Shown here: piece after piece, positions 18,722 through 26,571 of the stretch | Position numbering within the stretch: the stretch's first letter is position 1 | Layout: every line of letters starts with the position of its first letter | Origin: Streptomyces zaomyceticus | GTDB lineage: Bacteria > Actinomycetota > Actinomycetes > Streptomycetales > Streptomycetaceae | Assembly (NCBI RefSeq): GCF_014656215.1 | Contig: NZ_BNBZ01000049.1 | Coordinates: 1-37,368, forward strand | DNA: 37,368 bases | Direction of reading: 5' to 3' | Program-made: the position numbers and the translations under genes | The notes under the pieces: generated by a model | What the model was told of the DNA's origin: nothing | What the model saw: the letters and a program-made list of their open reading frames with translations, nothing else | Database searches by the model: none

Positions 18722-19303
18722 TCACAGCGCCTCGAAGGCGTCGGCCCCGGAGCGGTACTCCAGGACGGCACCGGTGTGCACCTCGTAGTACCAGCCGCGC
18801 AGGCGGAGCCGGCCGTCCGCCAGCCTCCGTTCGACGCACGGATAGGAGCGCAGGCGCAGGAGTTGGGCGAGGACGTGGCCCTGGACGGCTTGGCTGACGG
18901 TCGGGTCGTCGCGGTCCTCCGGGGCGTCGCCGGGGGCGGCGTGGGCGAGCCAGTCCCGTACGGCGGGCACGGCGCTCAGGTCGTCGCCGCGGACGAGCGC
19001 GCCCACCGCGCCGCAGTGGGAGTGGCCGCAGACGACGACGTCTTCGACGCCGAGGACCTCGACGGCGTACTCGATGGTGGCGGCCTCCCCGCTGGGGGTG
19101 CCGGTTCCGTAGGGGGGCACGATGCCGCCCGCCGTGCGCAGTTCGAAGAGCTGGCCGGGCCGGGCGCCGGTGATCAGGGCGGGTACGACCCTGGAGTCGG
19201 AGCAGGTGACGAACAGGACGGCCGGGGACTGGCCCGCGGCGTGCGGGGCGAACTCCTCAGGGCGCCGTCCGAATCGGCGAGCGTTGTCGATGAGGGGCTG
19301 CAT
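18722..19303 (-). CDS. Beta-carbonic anhydrase
   Basis: 193-aa cytoplasmic zinc enzyme interconverting CO2 and bicarbonate. Zinc ligands are C34 (CSDSR, with D36 and R38 forming the dyad), H94 and C97 (GHSHCGA). The length is typical. It sits between a small secreted-protein gene and a SulP transporter gene on the same strand, with 68- and 14-base gaps, so it likely supplies or consumes bicarbonate moved by the transporter. AGGAGGAAACC precedes the ATG at good spacing. A second, distinct beta-carbonic anhydrase lies at 24612-25256. Confidence 0.93.
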   Translation of the reverse strand: MQPLIDNARRFGRRPEEFAPHAAGQSPAVLFVTCSDSRVVPALITGARPGQLFELRTAGGIVPPYGTGTPSGEAATIEYAVEVLGVEDVVVCGHSHCGAVGALVRGDDLSAVPAVRDWLAHAAPGDAPEDRDDPTVSQAVQGHVLAQLLRLRSYPCVERRLADGRLRLRGWYYEVHTGAVLEYRSGADAFEAL

Positions 19304-19371
19304 GAAGGTTTCCTCCTGGCGCGCCTCGCGGCGCGTCGGGCTGACAGGTCGGCGCAGGGTGATGCCGACTG

Positions 19372-19773
19372 TCAGCAGAGGAACACCTGGAGGGCAGAGG
19401 AGTCACGGGCGTCCGCCGGTCTCGACCGGGTGTCCGGGCGGCCGGTGCGGCTGGCCGGCGGTTCAGTGAGCAGGGCGGTGCGGGTGCCGAGCGGAGGCGG
19501 GCCGGGCGGGCCGGCGGGCGCGGTGACGGCCCGCCGCCGGTCACGGTGGACGACGGAGCCCCTGGGGGTGTCGGCCTCCCCTCCCGTGGCGTTCGCGGTC
19601 TCGTACGACGAGGTCGGCGCGGCCGGCCCGGCCGACGCGGCATGCTGAAGGCGGGGCTGCTGGAGCTGGGGTGAGTGCCCGGCCGGGGCGGGCAGGACAC
19701 AGGTGCCGCAGATGAGGGCGAACACGAGAAGGAGAGTCGCGCGCACGGCCACGGCCCGGTGGACGGACGACAT
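19372..19773 (-). CDS. Small predicted secreted protein ending in LQVFLC
   Basis: 133-aa protein of unknown function. It has a clear hydrophobic N-terminal signal (residues 9-31, LLLVFALICGTCVLPAPAG), then a Pro/Ala/Thr/Arg-rich, probably disordered body, and a sharply different hydrophobic C terminus, ALQVFLC, with cysteine as the last residue. The ATG at 19773 has AAGGAGG close upstream. It is probably first in an operon with the carbonic anhydrase and SulP genes. The terminal motif looks conserved rather than random, but I cannot assign a family. Confidence 0.6.
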   Translation of the reverse strand: MSSVHRAVAVRATLLLVFALICGTCVLPAPAGHSPQLQQPRLQHAASAGPAAPTSSYETANATGGEADTPRGSVVHRDRRRAVTAPAGPPGPPPLGTRTALLTEPPASRTGRPDTRSRPADARDSSALQVFLC

Positions 19774-19991
19774 CACGGACGCTCCTCCTTCCGGTGGAAC
19801 CCCTGACGAGAATTCACCAAAGCAAGTGCAAGGGCGAGTCAAGGAAGAGTAATACGCCCATGTGAACGGGTCTCTGCAACACCCTTGCTGTACGAGAGTT
19901 TTCGAATGGAATCAGCCTGATGTTGACGCGAACAGCAGCGTCGGAACGGGTTCGCGCCATGAAATCAGTCAGGTCGGGACGACCTCACGGC

Positions 19992-20022
19992 TGTGCCCGC
20001 CTCCGGTGGGGAGGCGGGCACA
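19992..20022 (-). terminator. Terminator of the GH2 gene
   Basis: Perfect 13-bp stem TGTGCCCGCCTCC / GGAGGCGGGCACA with a 5-base loop, 40 bases after the GH2 stop. Confidence 0.85.
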
Positions 20023-20028
20023 GAACGT

Positions 20029-20064
20029 GTCGGTCACTCTCTGTCGGTCACTCTCTGTCGGTCA
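20029..20064. repeat. 14-bp tandem repeat that includes the GH2 stop codon
   Basis: GTCGGTCACTCTCT occurs twice (20029-20042, 20043-20056) followed by a partial third copy GTCGGTCA (20057-20064). The TGA stop of the GH2 gene (20062-20064) lies in the partial copy. Confidence 0.85.
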
Positions 20065-22887
20065 GGGCGCCCACGGTGCGGAGAGAGACCAGCTGCTGTC
20101 CGCGGAGAGGGCCTGCGGGCGGTTAAAGTGGTCGCCGCCGCCGCTGCCCGAGGCGATGTACACCTGGGACGCGTAGTGGCGGAGGTACGAGCCGGGGACG
20201 TTGATCGACTCGAACGTGATCCCCGTGCCGCCGACACCGGGACGGGCACAGAACGTGGCGTCCTGGCGGAACAGCGTCGTGCCGTCGTCGGGTGCGCTGC
20301 GCACCCGGCTGTCGGCGTGACGGAGGACCCGGCCGGGGTAGTTCACCGACTCGAACGAGTAGCAGGAGGAGTCGGCGAGCCCGCGTCGCACGGTGTATGT
20401 CGCGTCCTGCTTGAGCAGGACGCTGCTGCTCCCGTCGACGACCTCGGTGAAGGCCAGGCTGTCGGCGTGCCGCAGATACCGGTTGGTGTGGCCCCAGGTG
20501 GTCACGCGCAGGGACTGTCGCACGTCGGTGGGGAGCAGTACGGAACTGCGCCACAGGGACGGTTGTCCGAGGTTCCATGTCGCGTCCGCGGCGAAGGAAG
20601 CGGGTGCGTCCCAGGCGTTCGGGCCGCCGCTGCGCGCGAGGTACACCCCTTCGGCGTGGTGCCGGAGGTAGTGGCCGGGGTAGTTGAGGGATTCGAATGA
20701 GGTGCCGCCGGAGGCGAGGCCCGGCCGGCCGCACCAGGTCGCGTCAGCGGTGAAGGAGCCGCCGGTGTCCGCGTCGACACGCACCCGGCTGTCGGCGTGC
20801 CGCAGGTAGCGGCCGGGGAGGTTGACCGACTCGAAGGAGAAGCAGCGGGGGTCCGCCAGTCCGGCGACGGTCCGGTACGAGGCGTCCTGGCGGGCGCCGT
20901 CGGAGGAGGAGGTGCTCAGCACCTCGGTGCGGGCCGTGGAGTTCGCGTGCCGCAGGTAGCGGTCGGTGAGACCCGGCGTGGTCACCTGGAACGAACGGAC
21001 ATGGCCCAGGGTGAGACCGGCGGCGGCGTTGAGGTTGCGGGAGGCGCCGAGGAGCGCGCCGTGCGCCGCGCGCAGCCGGTTGGTGTCCACCTTCTGCACA
21101 CGCCGGTCGTAGGTGAGGAGTCCGTTGTACTCGCCCTCGACATCGGTGATCTCGGTGTAGACGTATGCGGAGAGGCCCTTGGTGGTCATGAGCTGCTGGA
21201 CATCGCGGACCATGCCGGTGTAGCGGTCGTTCAACTGCTCGCCGCTGAAGACCTGTTCGTAGGCGAAGAACTGTCCGTCGGGGCTGTACTCGTGGCCGGG
21301 CGTGCGCAGGCCGATGCCGCCGAACTCGCCGAGGACGGACACGCGGGTGTCCGAGGGACGCGGCGCGTCGGGTCCGGTGTAGACGTGCCAGTCGAGGATG
21401 TCCCCGGTGCCTGGATCTCCTTTGGAGACACAGCAGTTGTAGCCGCTGTGGGCGTTCATCAGCCGGGTCGGGTCGTAGTTCTCGAGGTCCGTGGTGACGC
21501 GCTTGGTGGCGGCGAGGTCCCATTCGCCCCAGCCTTCGTTGAACGGGACGTACGTGACGACGGCGGGCGAGAAGCGGTGCTCGTCGATGATCTCGCGGGC
21601 CTCCGTCTCCAGCTGCCCGGCCTGCGCCGGGGTGCGGCTCTGGTCGAACGCGGGGGTGGACGGGATGTCCTGCCAGACCAGGAGTCCGAGCCGGTCCGCG
21701 TGGTAGTACCAGCGGGCCGGTTCGACCTTGATGTGCTTGCGCACCATGTTGAAGCCGAGTTCCTTGTGCTTGCGCAGGTCGGACGCGAGGGCCTCGTCGG
21801 TGGGCGCGGTGTAGAGGCCGTCCGGCCAGAAGCCCTGGTCGAGGGTGCCGATCTGGAAGACGAACTCACCGTTCAGCGTGGGGCGCATGACCCCGTTCAC
21901 GATCTTCTTGCCGATCTCGCGCATGCCGAAGTAGCTGGTGACGCTGTCGACGGAGGAGCCGCCGGCGTTGCGCAGCGTGACGCGCAGGTCGTACAGGAAC
22001 GGGTCCTCGGGCGACCAGCGGCGGGCGTTCGGCACGGGGACGGAGAACTCGGTGAAGCCTCCGGTGGCGCTGCCGACTGCTTGTGCGCCGGAGAACGTCT
22101 CGGCCAGGACGGTATGGCCGCTCACGTCGCCGCGGGTGAAGACGCGGACGCGTGCCGTGTTGGTCGACAGGTCCGGCTTGATGTCGACGGAGTAGATCGA
22201 GGAGGCCGATGTGGGCTCCACCCAGACGGTCTGCCAGATCCCCGACGAGGGTGTGTAGAAGATGCCGCTCGGATTGTTCACCTGCTTGCCGAGCGGCTGC
22301 TTCTCCCCGCGCCCGTCGGTCGGGTCGTAGACCCGCACGATCAGCTCGTTCGCGCCGCTCCTGAGTTGCGGCGTGATGTCCACCTCGAAGCGGTCGTAGC
22401 CGCCCTTGTGCTGGGTGACCTGGGTGCCGTTGACGTAGACCGTGGCTTCGTAGTCGACGGCGCCGAAGTGCAGCTGCACCCGGCGGCCGTTCCAGCTCTG
22501 CGGCACGGTGAAGGCGCGCTTGTAGAACATCAGGTCCCGGTTGTCGTTGCGCATGATGCCGGACAGCGCCGACTCCACCGGATAGGGAACGAGGATGCGC
22601 TCGGGCAGGGTCTGGCCGACGGGCGGGGCGGCGTGGCGATCGACGTTGCCGGAACCGTCGGTCGGCGGGTTGAGGAACTCCCACTCGCCGTTGAGCGACA
22701 TCCAGTCCTGTCGCGTCATCTGGGGCCGCGGGTACTCGGGCAGGGGGTCGGTGGTGGATACCTGGTCGGTCCACGGAGTCGTCAGGGGCGGCGACTTGGG
22801 CGCGATCGCGGCGGAGGCGCCACTGGTGAAGAAGGGACTTCCGGCCATGACCAACAGGGCCGCCAAGCAGGCGATGACGCGTCGCAT
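20062..22887 (-). CDS. Secreted GH2 glycoside hydrolase with two C-terminal AbfB domains
   Basis: 941-aa exported enzyme. The signal peptide (1-27, ending SGASAA) is followed by a GH2 jelly-roll sugar-binding domain (about 60-225, LNGEWEF, VDYEATVYVNG), an immunoglobulin-like domain (230-335) and a TIM barrel (336-615). Expected catalytic residues are E451 in FNEGWGEWD (acid/base) and E521 in LGEFGG (nucleophile). Two AbfB (CBM42-type) beta-trefoils follow at about 632-775 and 790-937, each with RYLRHADS and SFESVNxPGxxLRH repeats. CBM42 binds arabinofuranosyl side chains, so arabinose-bearing plant polysaccharides are the likely target; the bond cleaved (galactoside, glucuronide, arabinoside) cannot be told. 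GAAGGAG precedes the ATG at 22887. Confidence 0.92.
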   Translation of the reverse strand: MRRVIACLAALLVMAGSPFFTSGASAAIAPKSPPLTTPWTDQVSTTDPLPEYPRPQMTRQDWMSLNGEWEFLNPPTDGSGNVDRHAAPPVGQTLPERILVPYPVESALSGIMRNDNRDLMFYKRAFTVPQSWNGRRVQLHFGAVDYEATVYVNGTQVTQHKGGYDRFEVDITPQLRSGANELIVRVYDPTDGRGEKQPLGKQVNNPSGIFYTPSSGIWQTVWVEPTSASSIYSVDIKPDLSTNTARVRVFTRGDVSGHTVLAETFSGAQAVGSATGGFTEFSVPVPNARRWSPEDPFLYDLRVTLRNAGGSSVDSVTSYFGMREIGKKIVNGVMRPTLNGEFVFQIGTLDQGFWPDGLYTAPTDEALASDLRKHKELGFNMVRKHIKVEPARWYYHADRLGLLVWQDIPSTPAFDQSRTPAQAGQLETEAREIIDEHRFSPAVVTYVPFNEGWGEWDLAATKRVTTDLENYDPTRLMNAHSGYNCCVSKGDPGTGDILDWHVYTGPDAPRPSDTRVSVLGEFGGIGLRTPGHEYSPDGQFFAYEQVFSGEQLNDRYTGMVRDVQQLMTTKGLSAYVYTEITDVEGEYNGLLTYDRRVQKVDTNRLRAAHGALLGASRNLNAAAGLTLGHVRSFQVTTPGLTDRYLRHANSTARTEVLSTSSSDGARQDASYRTVAGLADPRCFSFESVNLPGRYLRHADSRVRVDADTGGSFTADATWCGRPGLASGGTSFESLNYPGHYLRHHAEGVYLARSGGPNAWDAPASFAADATWNLGQPSLWRSSVLLPTDVRQSLRVTTWGHTNRYLRHADSLAFTEVVDGSSSVLLKQDATYTVRRGLADSSCYSFESVNYPGRVLRHADSRVRSAPDDGTTLFRQDATFCARPGVGGTGITFESINVPGSYLRHYASQVYIASGSGGGDHFNRPQALSADSSWSLSAPWAP

Positions 22888-23247
22888 CGAACTCCTTCGG
22901 GGCAGGGCGGTGCGCGGAATCCGGCGCGGTGCGGCCGAGGGCTCTTGCAGCGTGCGGAAGTCCGTGCGGGAGCGGCTGAGCGGCGCCAGGCGGGGAATGT
23001 GCGTCCCGCATTCGGACCCGAGTGCGCGTGGGTCCTGGCCGACGTGCGGGGAACGTAACATGAAACAAACTCGCACGGAACCACTCAGTAGCGAACAGGA
23101 TCTCACCACTGTCGAACACGGAGGTCGCTGCGGCCATCCACGGTCGGCGTGGCCGTCCAGCGTCGGCGTGGCCATCCACGGTCGGCGAGCCTGGACGGCA
23201 GACGTCGGCTCACCGTCGAGCTCCGCGTCACGCGCCACCGCGCACGG
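22888..23247. other. Promoter region of the GH2 gene
   Basis: About 360 bases between the TetR stop and the GH2 start. It carries a 3x19-bp tandem repeat (23132-23188) and an AT-richer stretch around 23040-23110 where the GH2 promoter most likely lies. No gene is supported. Confidence 0.45.
23132..23188. repeat. Three tandem 19-bp repeats upstream of the GH2 gene
   Basis: GGCC(A/G)TCCA(C/G)(G/C)GTCGGCG(T/A) units at 23132, 23151 and 23170. Junctions make CCACG-N5-CGTGG inverted repeats. They could be operator repeats for the GH2 gene or act as a terminator for the TetR gene. Confidence 0.7.
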
Positions 23248-23793
23248 CTACGGGGCGGTGGTGATACGCCTGACGGCTTCTCGCGTCAGCTCTCGGTCGT
23301 GCGGGGCGGTGTCGAGCGCGCGGTGGAGGGTGAGCCCCTCGACGAGCGCGTCGAGCTGGCGGGCCGTTTCGGCATCGAAGTGCCGTTCCAGCAGTTGGCG
23401 GCTGCGGATCATCCACTTCCGCGTCAGCTCTCGGTACTCCGGGCGCCGGGCCGCGAGGGTGTAGAGCTCGTGGGTGACGACCAGATCGCTCTGCGGTCCG
23501 TCGGAGAGCTCGTGGATGAGGTTGCCGACCGCTTCACGTGCCTCTTCGGGGCTGCCGGCCGCGTTCAGATGCCGCTCGAAGACGGCGACGACGTGGTCGG
23601 CGAAGCGGGAGAAGGCCTCGCGGAGCAGTTCGTCGATGCCCTGGAAGTGGTAGGTCATCGAGCCCAGCGGCACACCGGCGCGGGCCGCGATCTTCCGGTG
23701 AGAAACACCGGCGACGCCTTCTGCGGCGATGTGGTCCAGGGTGGCGGTGAGGATGCGCTCACGGCGCTGCGGGTCGGTATGTCCGGTGGCCAT
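23248..23793 (-). CDS. TetR family transcriptional regulator
   Basis: 181-aa TetR-type repressor. The N-terminal helix-turn-helix (about 8-55) shows RRERILTATLDHIAAEGVAG, SHRKIAARAGVPLGSMTYHF. The remaining helices form the ligand-binding domain with an RRPEYRELTRKW segment of the TetR_C type. It starts 14 bases after the acetyltransferase gene and is almost surely co-transcribed with it, so the strong palindrome at 24408-24429 is the probable autoregulatory operator. The ligand is unknown. Confidence 0.9.
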   Translation of the reverse strand: MATGHTDPQRRERILTATLDHIAAEGVAGVSHRKIAARAGVPLGSMTYHFQGIDELLREAFSRFADHVVAVFERHLNAAGSPEEAREAVGNLIHELSDGPQSDLVVTHELYTLAARRPEYRELTRKWMIRSRQLLERHFDAETARQLDALVEGLTLHRALDTAPHDRELTREAVRRITTAP

Positions 23794-23807
23794 CGGAGCC
23801 GAGGCCT

Positions 23808-24389
23808 TCAGAGGTCCCGGACGGGCCGGGCGGGGCTGCCGACAGCGACGACGTCGGCCGGGATGTCCTTGGTGACGACGGATCCGGCACCGATGACGCT
23901 GTTGTCGCCGATGCTCACCCCTGGGCAGACGATGACGCCTCCCCCGAGCCAGACGTTGTTTCCCAGGGTGATGGGGAGCGCGGCCTCCAGCTTGTCGCGC
24001 CGGGGCTCCGGCTCCAGGGGGTGGGTGGGGGTGAGGAGCTGTACGTTCGGGCCGATCTGACAGTCCTCTCCGATGACGATCGCCGCCACATCCAGTGCGG
24101 TCAGGTTGTAGTTGACGAAGGTCCGGGCCCCGATGGAGATGTTGGTGCCGTAGTCCACGTACAGCGGCGGCCGCACCTCGACCCCTTCGCCCGCGGAGCC
24201 GAGCAGCTCGTCGAGGAGCGGCCGGGCGGCGACCGGGTCGTCCAGGAACGTGGTCCTGTAGGTCTCGGCGAGCCGCATGGCACGCCGCTGCCTGTCGGCG
24301 ATCTCGGGATCGTCGGCGATGTAGAGGTCGCCCGCGAGCATGCGCTCCAGGCTGGTGCGCGGGTCGCCGGCGAAGTGGTCCACGGTCAT
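23808..24389 (-). CDS. Maltose/galactoside O-acetyltransferase-like (LacA/NodL family)
   Basis: 193-aa left-handed beta-helix acetyltransferase. The N-terminal helical Mac domain (MLAGDLYIADDPEI) is followed by hexapeptide repeats (about 85-185: SIGARTFVNYN, VIGEDCQIGPNV, TLGNNVWLGGGVIVCPGVSIGDNSVIGAGSVVTKDIP). The catalytic His sits in TPTHPLEPEPR. It transfers acetyl from acetyl-CoA to a sugar or similar hydroxyl. The ATG at 24389 has no ribosome-binding site but a TACGAT -10 box seven bases upstream, suggesting a leaderless transcript. First gene of a two-gene operon with tetR. Confidence 0.9.
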   Translation of the reverse strand: MTVDHFAGDPRTSLERMLAGDLYIADDPEIADRQRRAMRLAETYRTTFLDDPVAARPLLDELLGSAGEGVEVRPPLYVDYGTNISIGARTFVNYNLTALDVAAIVIGEDCQIGPNVQLLTPTHPLEPEPRRDKLEAALPITLGNNVWLGGGVIVCPGVSIGDNSVIGAGSVVTKDIPADVVAVGSPARPVRDL

Positions 24390-24429
24390 GCGTACGATCG
24401 TACATTTGGAAGGTACGTTCGTACCTTCC
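24390..24429 (-). promoter_or_regulatory. TetR-type operators over a leaderless promoter
   Basis: A perfect 22-bp palindrome GGAAGGTACG-TT-CGTACCTTCC (24408-24429) and a perfect 12-bp palindrome GTACGATCGTAC (24392-24403) lie just upstream of the acetyltransferase ATG. On the minus strand the second contains TACGAT, a good -10 box, seven bases from the ATG. A repressor here would cover both -35 and -10. Confidence 0.75.
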
Positions 24430-24528
24430 GGCACGGAGAAGGGCGGAGCACGCGGCGGCGAACGAAGGGGTGTCGCATCGGCAGGCAGCCGTACACGGGG
24501 CCGGGCCCGGCGTGCCCCTCACGGTCAC

Positions 24529-24603
24529 CGACGACCCGACGCGACCCGATTTCCCGGATTCCGGCCGCACGGGCCGGTTGCACCACGGGCCATCGGGTCG
24601 TCG
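24529..24603 (-). terminator. Large nested hairpin downstream of the second carbonic anhydrase
   Basis: Outer arms CGACGACCCGA (24529-24539) and TCGGGTCGTCG (24593-24603) enclose an inner perfect hairpin CCGGCC-GCACG-GGCCGG (24561-24577). It begins 8 bases past the stop of the carbonic anhydrase gene. Confidence 0.6.
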
Positions 24604-24611
24604 TCAGAAAG

Positions 24612-25256
24612 TCAGGCCTGCCCCACGGCCGACAGCGCGTCGTGGGAGACGGCTCCGTGGGACGCCACGATCCGGGCGCTTCCGTCGGCGAGGTCGTAGC
24701 CCAGTCCGACGACGGCGACCTCACCCGCTTCGACCTGCTCCGACAGGACGCGGGAGCGTTCCAGAAGCAGGCTCACCGTGTGCCGTATGTGCTCGTCGAT
24801 GATGTCACTGTCCTCGGTCAGGCCTGCGGCTCGCGCGGCCAGCACGCTCGGGGTGACGCGCTCGACGACGTCGCGGACGAAGCCGTTCGCCGTGAACCCG
24901 TCCTCGACCGCGGCCCGCGCCGCGGCGACGGCGCCGCAGGAGTCGTGGCCCAGGACGACCACGAGACGGCTGCCCAGCACGGTGGTGGCGTACTCGACGC
25001 TGCCCAGCACCTCGGAGCCGAGTACGTGGCCCGCGGTGCGGACCACGAACAGGTCACCGAGCCCCTGGTCGAAGATGATCTCCGCGGCCAGGCGGGAGTC
25101 GGAGCATCCCAGGACGACGGCGAACGGTTCCTGGCCCGGGGCCAGCTCAGCTCGGCGGGCGGCGTCCTGGTTGGGGTGTCCGGGCGTACCGGCCACGAAT
25201 CGGCCGTTCCCGGCGAGGAGGGCTTCGAGGGCTACTGCGGGTGAGGTTCTAGGCAT
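24612..25256 (-). CDS. Beta-carbonic anhydrase (second copy)
   Basis: 214-aa zinc enzyme for CO2/bicarbonate interconversion. Zinc ligands are C51 (CSDSR with D53 and R55), H104 and C107 (GHDSCGA). It starts with the longer N-terminal arm ALEALLAGNGRFVAGTPGHPN typical of one beta-CA subgroup and is clearly a different branch from the copy at 18722-19303. It is monocistronic by spacing. A 54-bp repeated element and a palindrome lie 165-230 bases upstream. Confidence 0.93.
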   Translation of the reverse strand: MPRTSPAVALEALLAGNGRFVAGTPGHPNQDAARRAELAPGQEPFAVVLGCSDSRLAAEIIFDQGLGDLFVVRTAGHVLGSEVLGSVEYATTVLGSRLVVVLGHDSCGAVAAARAAVEDGFTANGFVRDVVERVTPSVLAARAAGLTEDSDIIDEHIRHTVSLLLERSRVLSEQVEAGEVAVVGLGYDLADGSARIVASHGAVSHDALSAVGQA

Positions 25257-25419
25257 GCCGCCACCTTACGAGCCGCCTTCCGGTCGTGCGCCACCAGGCG
25301 TTCCTCAGGCCGCCGGGCCGGCGTCGCGGGTCCCGGGCCTCCACGTCGAGTCGGTGACCGAAGCGCGGCCGGTGAGCACTGCCGCACGGCCACAGGAAGA
25401 AGCCCCGGCGGCTGGACGC

Positions 25420-25436
25420 GTGCGATGACATCGCAC
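25420..25436. promoter_or_regulatory. 17-bp palindrome upstream of the second carbonic anhydrase
   Basis: GTGCGATG-A-CATCGCAC, perfect 8-bp arms around one base, directly adjoining the 54-bp repeated element. It could be an operator. Confidence 0.45.
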
Positions 25437-25488
25437 TGTGGTGACCCCCCACATACGTTCCTGACCTGCCGCTTCTTACGGTGTGGCG
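25435..25488 (+). repeat. 54-bp repeated element, copy 1
   Basis: Identical at 48 of 54 positions, without gaps, to 35852-35905. The core CCTGACCTGCCGCTTC and the ends CCACATACG and TACGGTGTGGCG are fully or nearly conserved. It lies in a gene-free gap between the carbonic anhydrase start and the end of the FAD monooxygenase gene. Confidence 0.85.
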
Positions 25489-25539
25489 CCGACCGGCACG
25501 CAGACTCCGACCGACGCGTCCGTCCGGGGGCCTCCACGC

Positions 25540-26571
25540 TCAGGCGAGTGCGTTCACCGCGAGGGCGAAGGCGCGGGGAAGCCGGGCCGCGGTCGGCACG
25601 ATCCTGTCCGCCAGTCGGGGGCGTTGCCGAGCTCGCACCAGGCAGTCGGTCAGCAGCCGGTGCCGGAGGGTCGCCCGCCTCCACGCGGCTTCATACGCGC
25701 CGGGGGAGCCGCGACGCAGCTGATCGACCAGGACCCTGGCACCGGCGAGAGCCAGTGAGACGCCCTCGCCGGTGAGCGCGTCGATGTAGCCGGCGGCATC
25801 GCCCACCAGCAGGACCCGCCCGTGGACGCGTGAGCGGACCTTCTGGCGGAGGGGACCCGCACCACGCACGGCCCCGACCGCGGCCTGGCGGGGCAGAGCG
25901 GCCGCGAGTTCGGGGAAGCCGGCCAGCTGTTCGTCGAACGGCGCACGCAGTGAGGTCAGGAGCGCGACGCCCAGGAGCTGTGACCCGAGTGGGGTCACGT
26001 ACGCCTCGCCGTGGGGACCCCAGTGGACCTCGACGTACGAGGAAGTCGGCGCCACGGCGTAATGCCGGCGCAGCCCGTAGCGAGGGACGCCCTCGCCGGG
26101 CATGCCGAGCCCCAGCGAACGTCGCACCGGCGAGTGCAGTCCGTCCGCGGCCACGAGCCACCTGGCGCGCACGCCCGTGGCGCCGTCGGAGACGCCGGCG
26201 GCGTCCTGACGCACGTCCCGCACGCGGACGGGCAGGACAGGGACTCCCGCGGCGAGGACCGCTGTGTGCAGGGCGGCGTGCAGGGCCGTGCGCCGCGCTC
26301 CCAGGCCGGGGCCGTGCCGGAACTCCGCCTGGGCGTGGTGTGGGCCCTGCCGGTAGCGGATGCCGGCGATCGGCCGGCCCGGCACGTCCAGTCCCAGCGC
26401 GCGCAGTTCCCTGACGGCCCCGGGCATCAGCCCCTCACCGCAGGCCTTGTCGACGGGATGGCCTCGCGGCTCCGCCAGGACGACGTCCAACCCCGCCCGC
26501 ACCGCGTACAGCGCGGTGGCCAGCCCCGCGGGGCCACCGCCCGCGATCAGCAGATCGTGTGTGCGGGTCAC
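25540..26571 (-). CDS. srsC: FAD-dependent monooxygenase, SrsC-like
   Basis: 343-aa flavoprotein of the geranylgeranyl-reductase/aromatic hydroxylase group. The N-terminal dinucleotide fold is LLIAGGGPAGLATALYAVRAGLD (in part; GGGPAG at 11-16). The second FAD motif is LLVGDAAGYIDALTGEG, and DG near 145 (ADGLHSPVRR) completes the triad. It is third in an operon after a type III PKS and a small methyltransferase; the GTG start overlaps the methyltransferase stop (GTGA). This is the order of srsA-srsB-srsC of Streptomyces griseus, where SrsC hydroxylates methylated alkylresorcinols to make quinone-type phenolic lipids. The role here is inferred from that order. Confidence 0.8.
   Translation of the reverse strand: MTRTHDLLIAGGGPAGLATALYAVRAGLDVVLAEPRGHPVDKACGEGLMPGAVRELRALGLDVPGRPIAGIRYRQGPHHAQAEFRHGPGLGARRTALHAALHTAVLAAGVPVLPVRVRDVRQDAAGVSDGATGVRARWLVAADGLHSPVRRSLGLGMPGEGVPRYGLRRHYAVAPTSSYVEVHWGPHGEAYVTPLGSQLLGVALLTSLRAPFDEQLAGFPELAAALPRQAAVGAVRGAGPLRQKVRSRVHGRVLLVGDAAGYIDALTGEGVSLALAGARVLVDQLRRGSPGAYEAAWRRATLRHRLLTDCLVRARQRPRLADRIVPTAARLPRAFALAVNALA

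Noticed and set aside
17088..18788. Long plus-strand frame opposite the SulP gene
   Set aside because: Asp/Gly/Arg-rich antisense frame with no family features; the SulP helices on the minus strand are unmistakable.
20797..23058. Long plus-strand open frame opposite the GH2 gene
   Set aside because: Same cause: antisense frame kept open by G/C at third positions. Its product is Val/Gly/Ala-rich without any domain.
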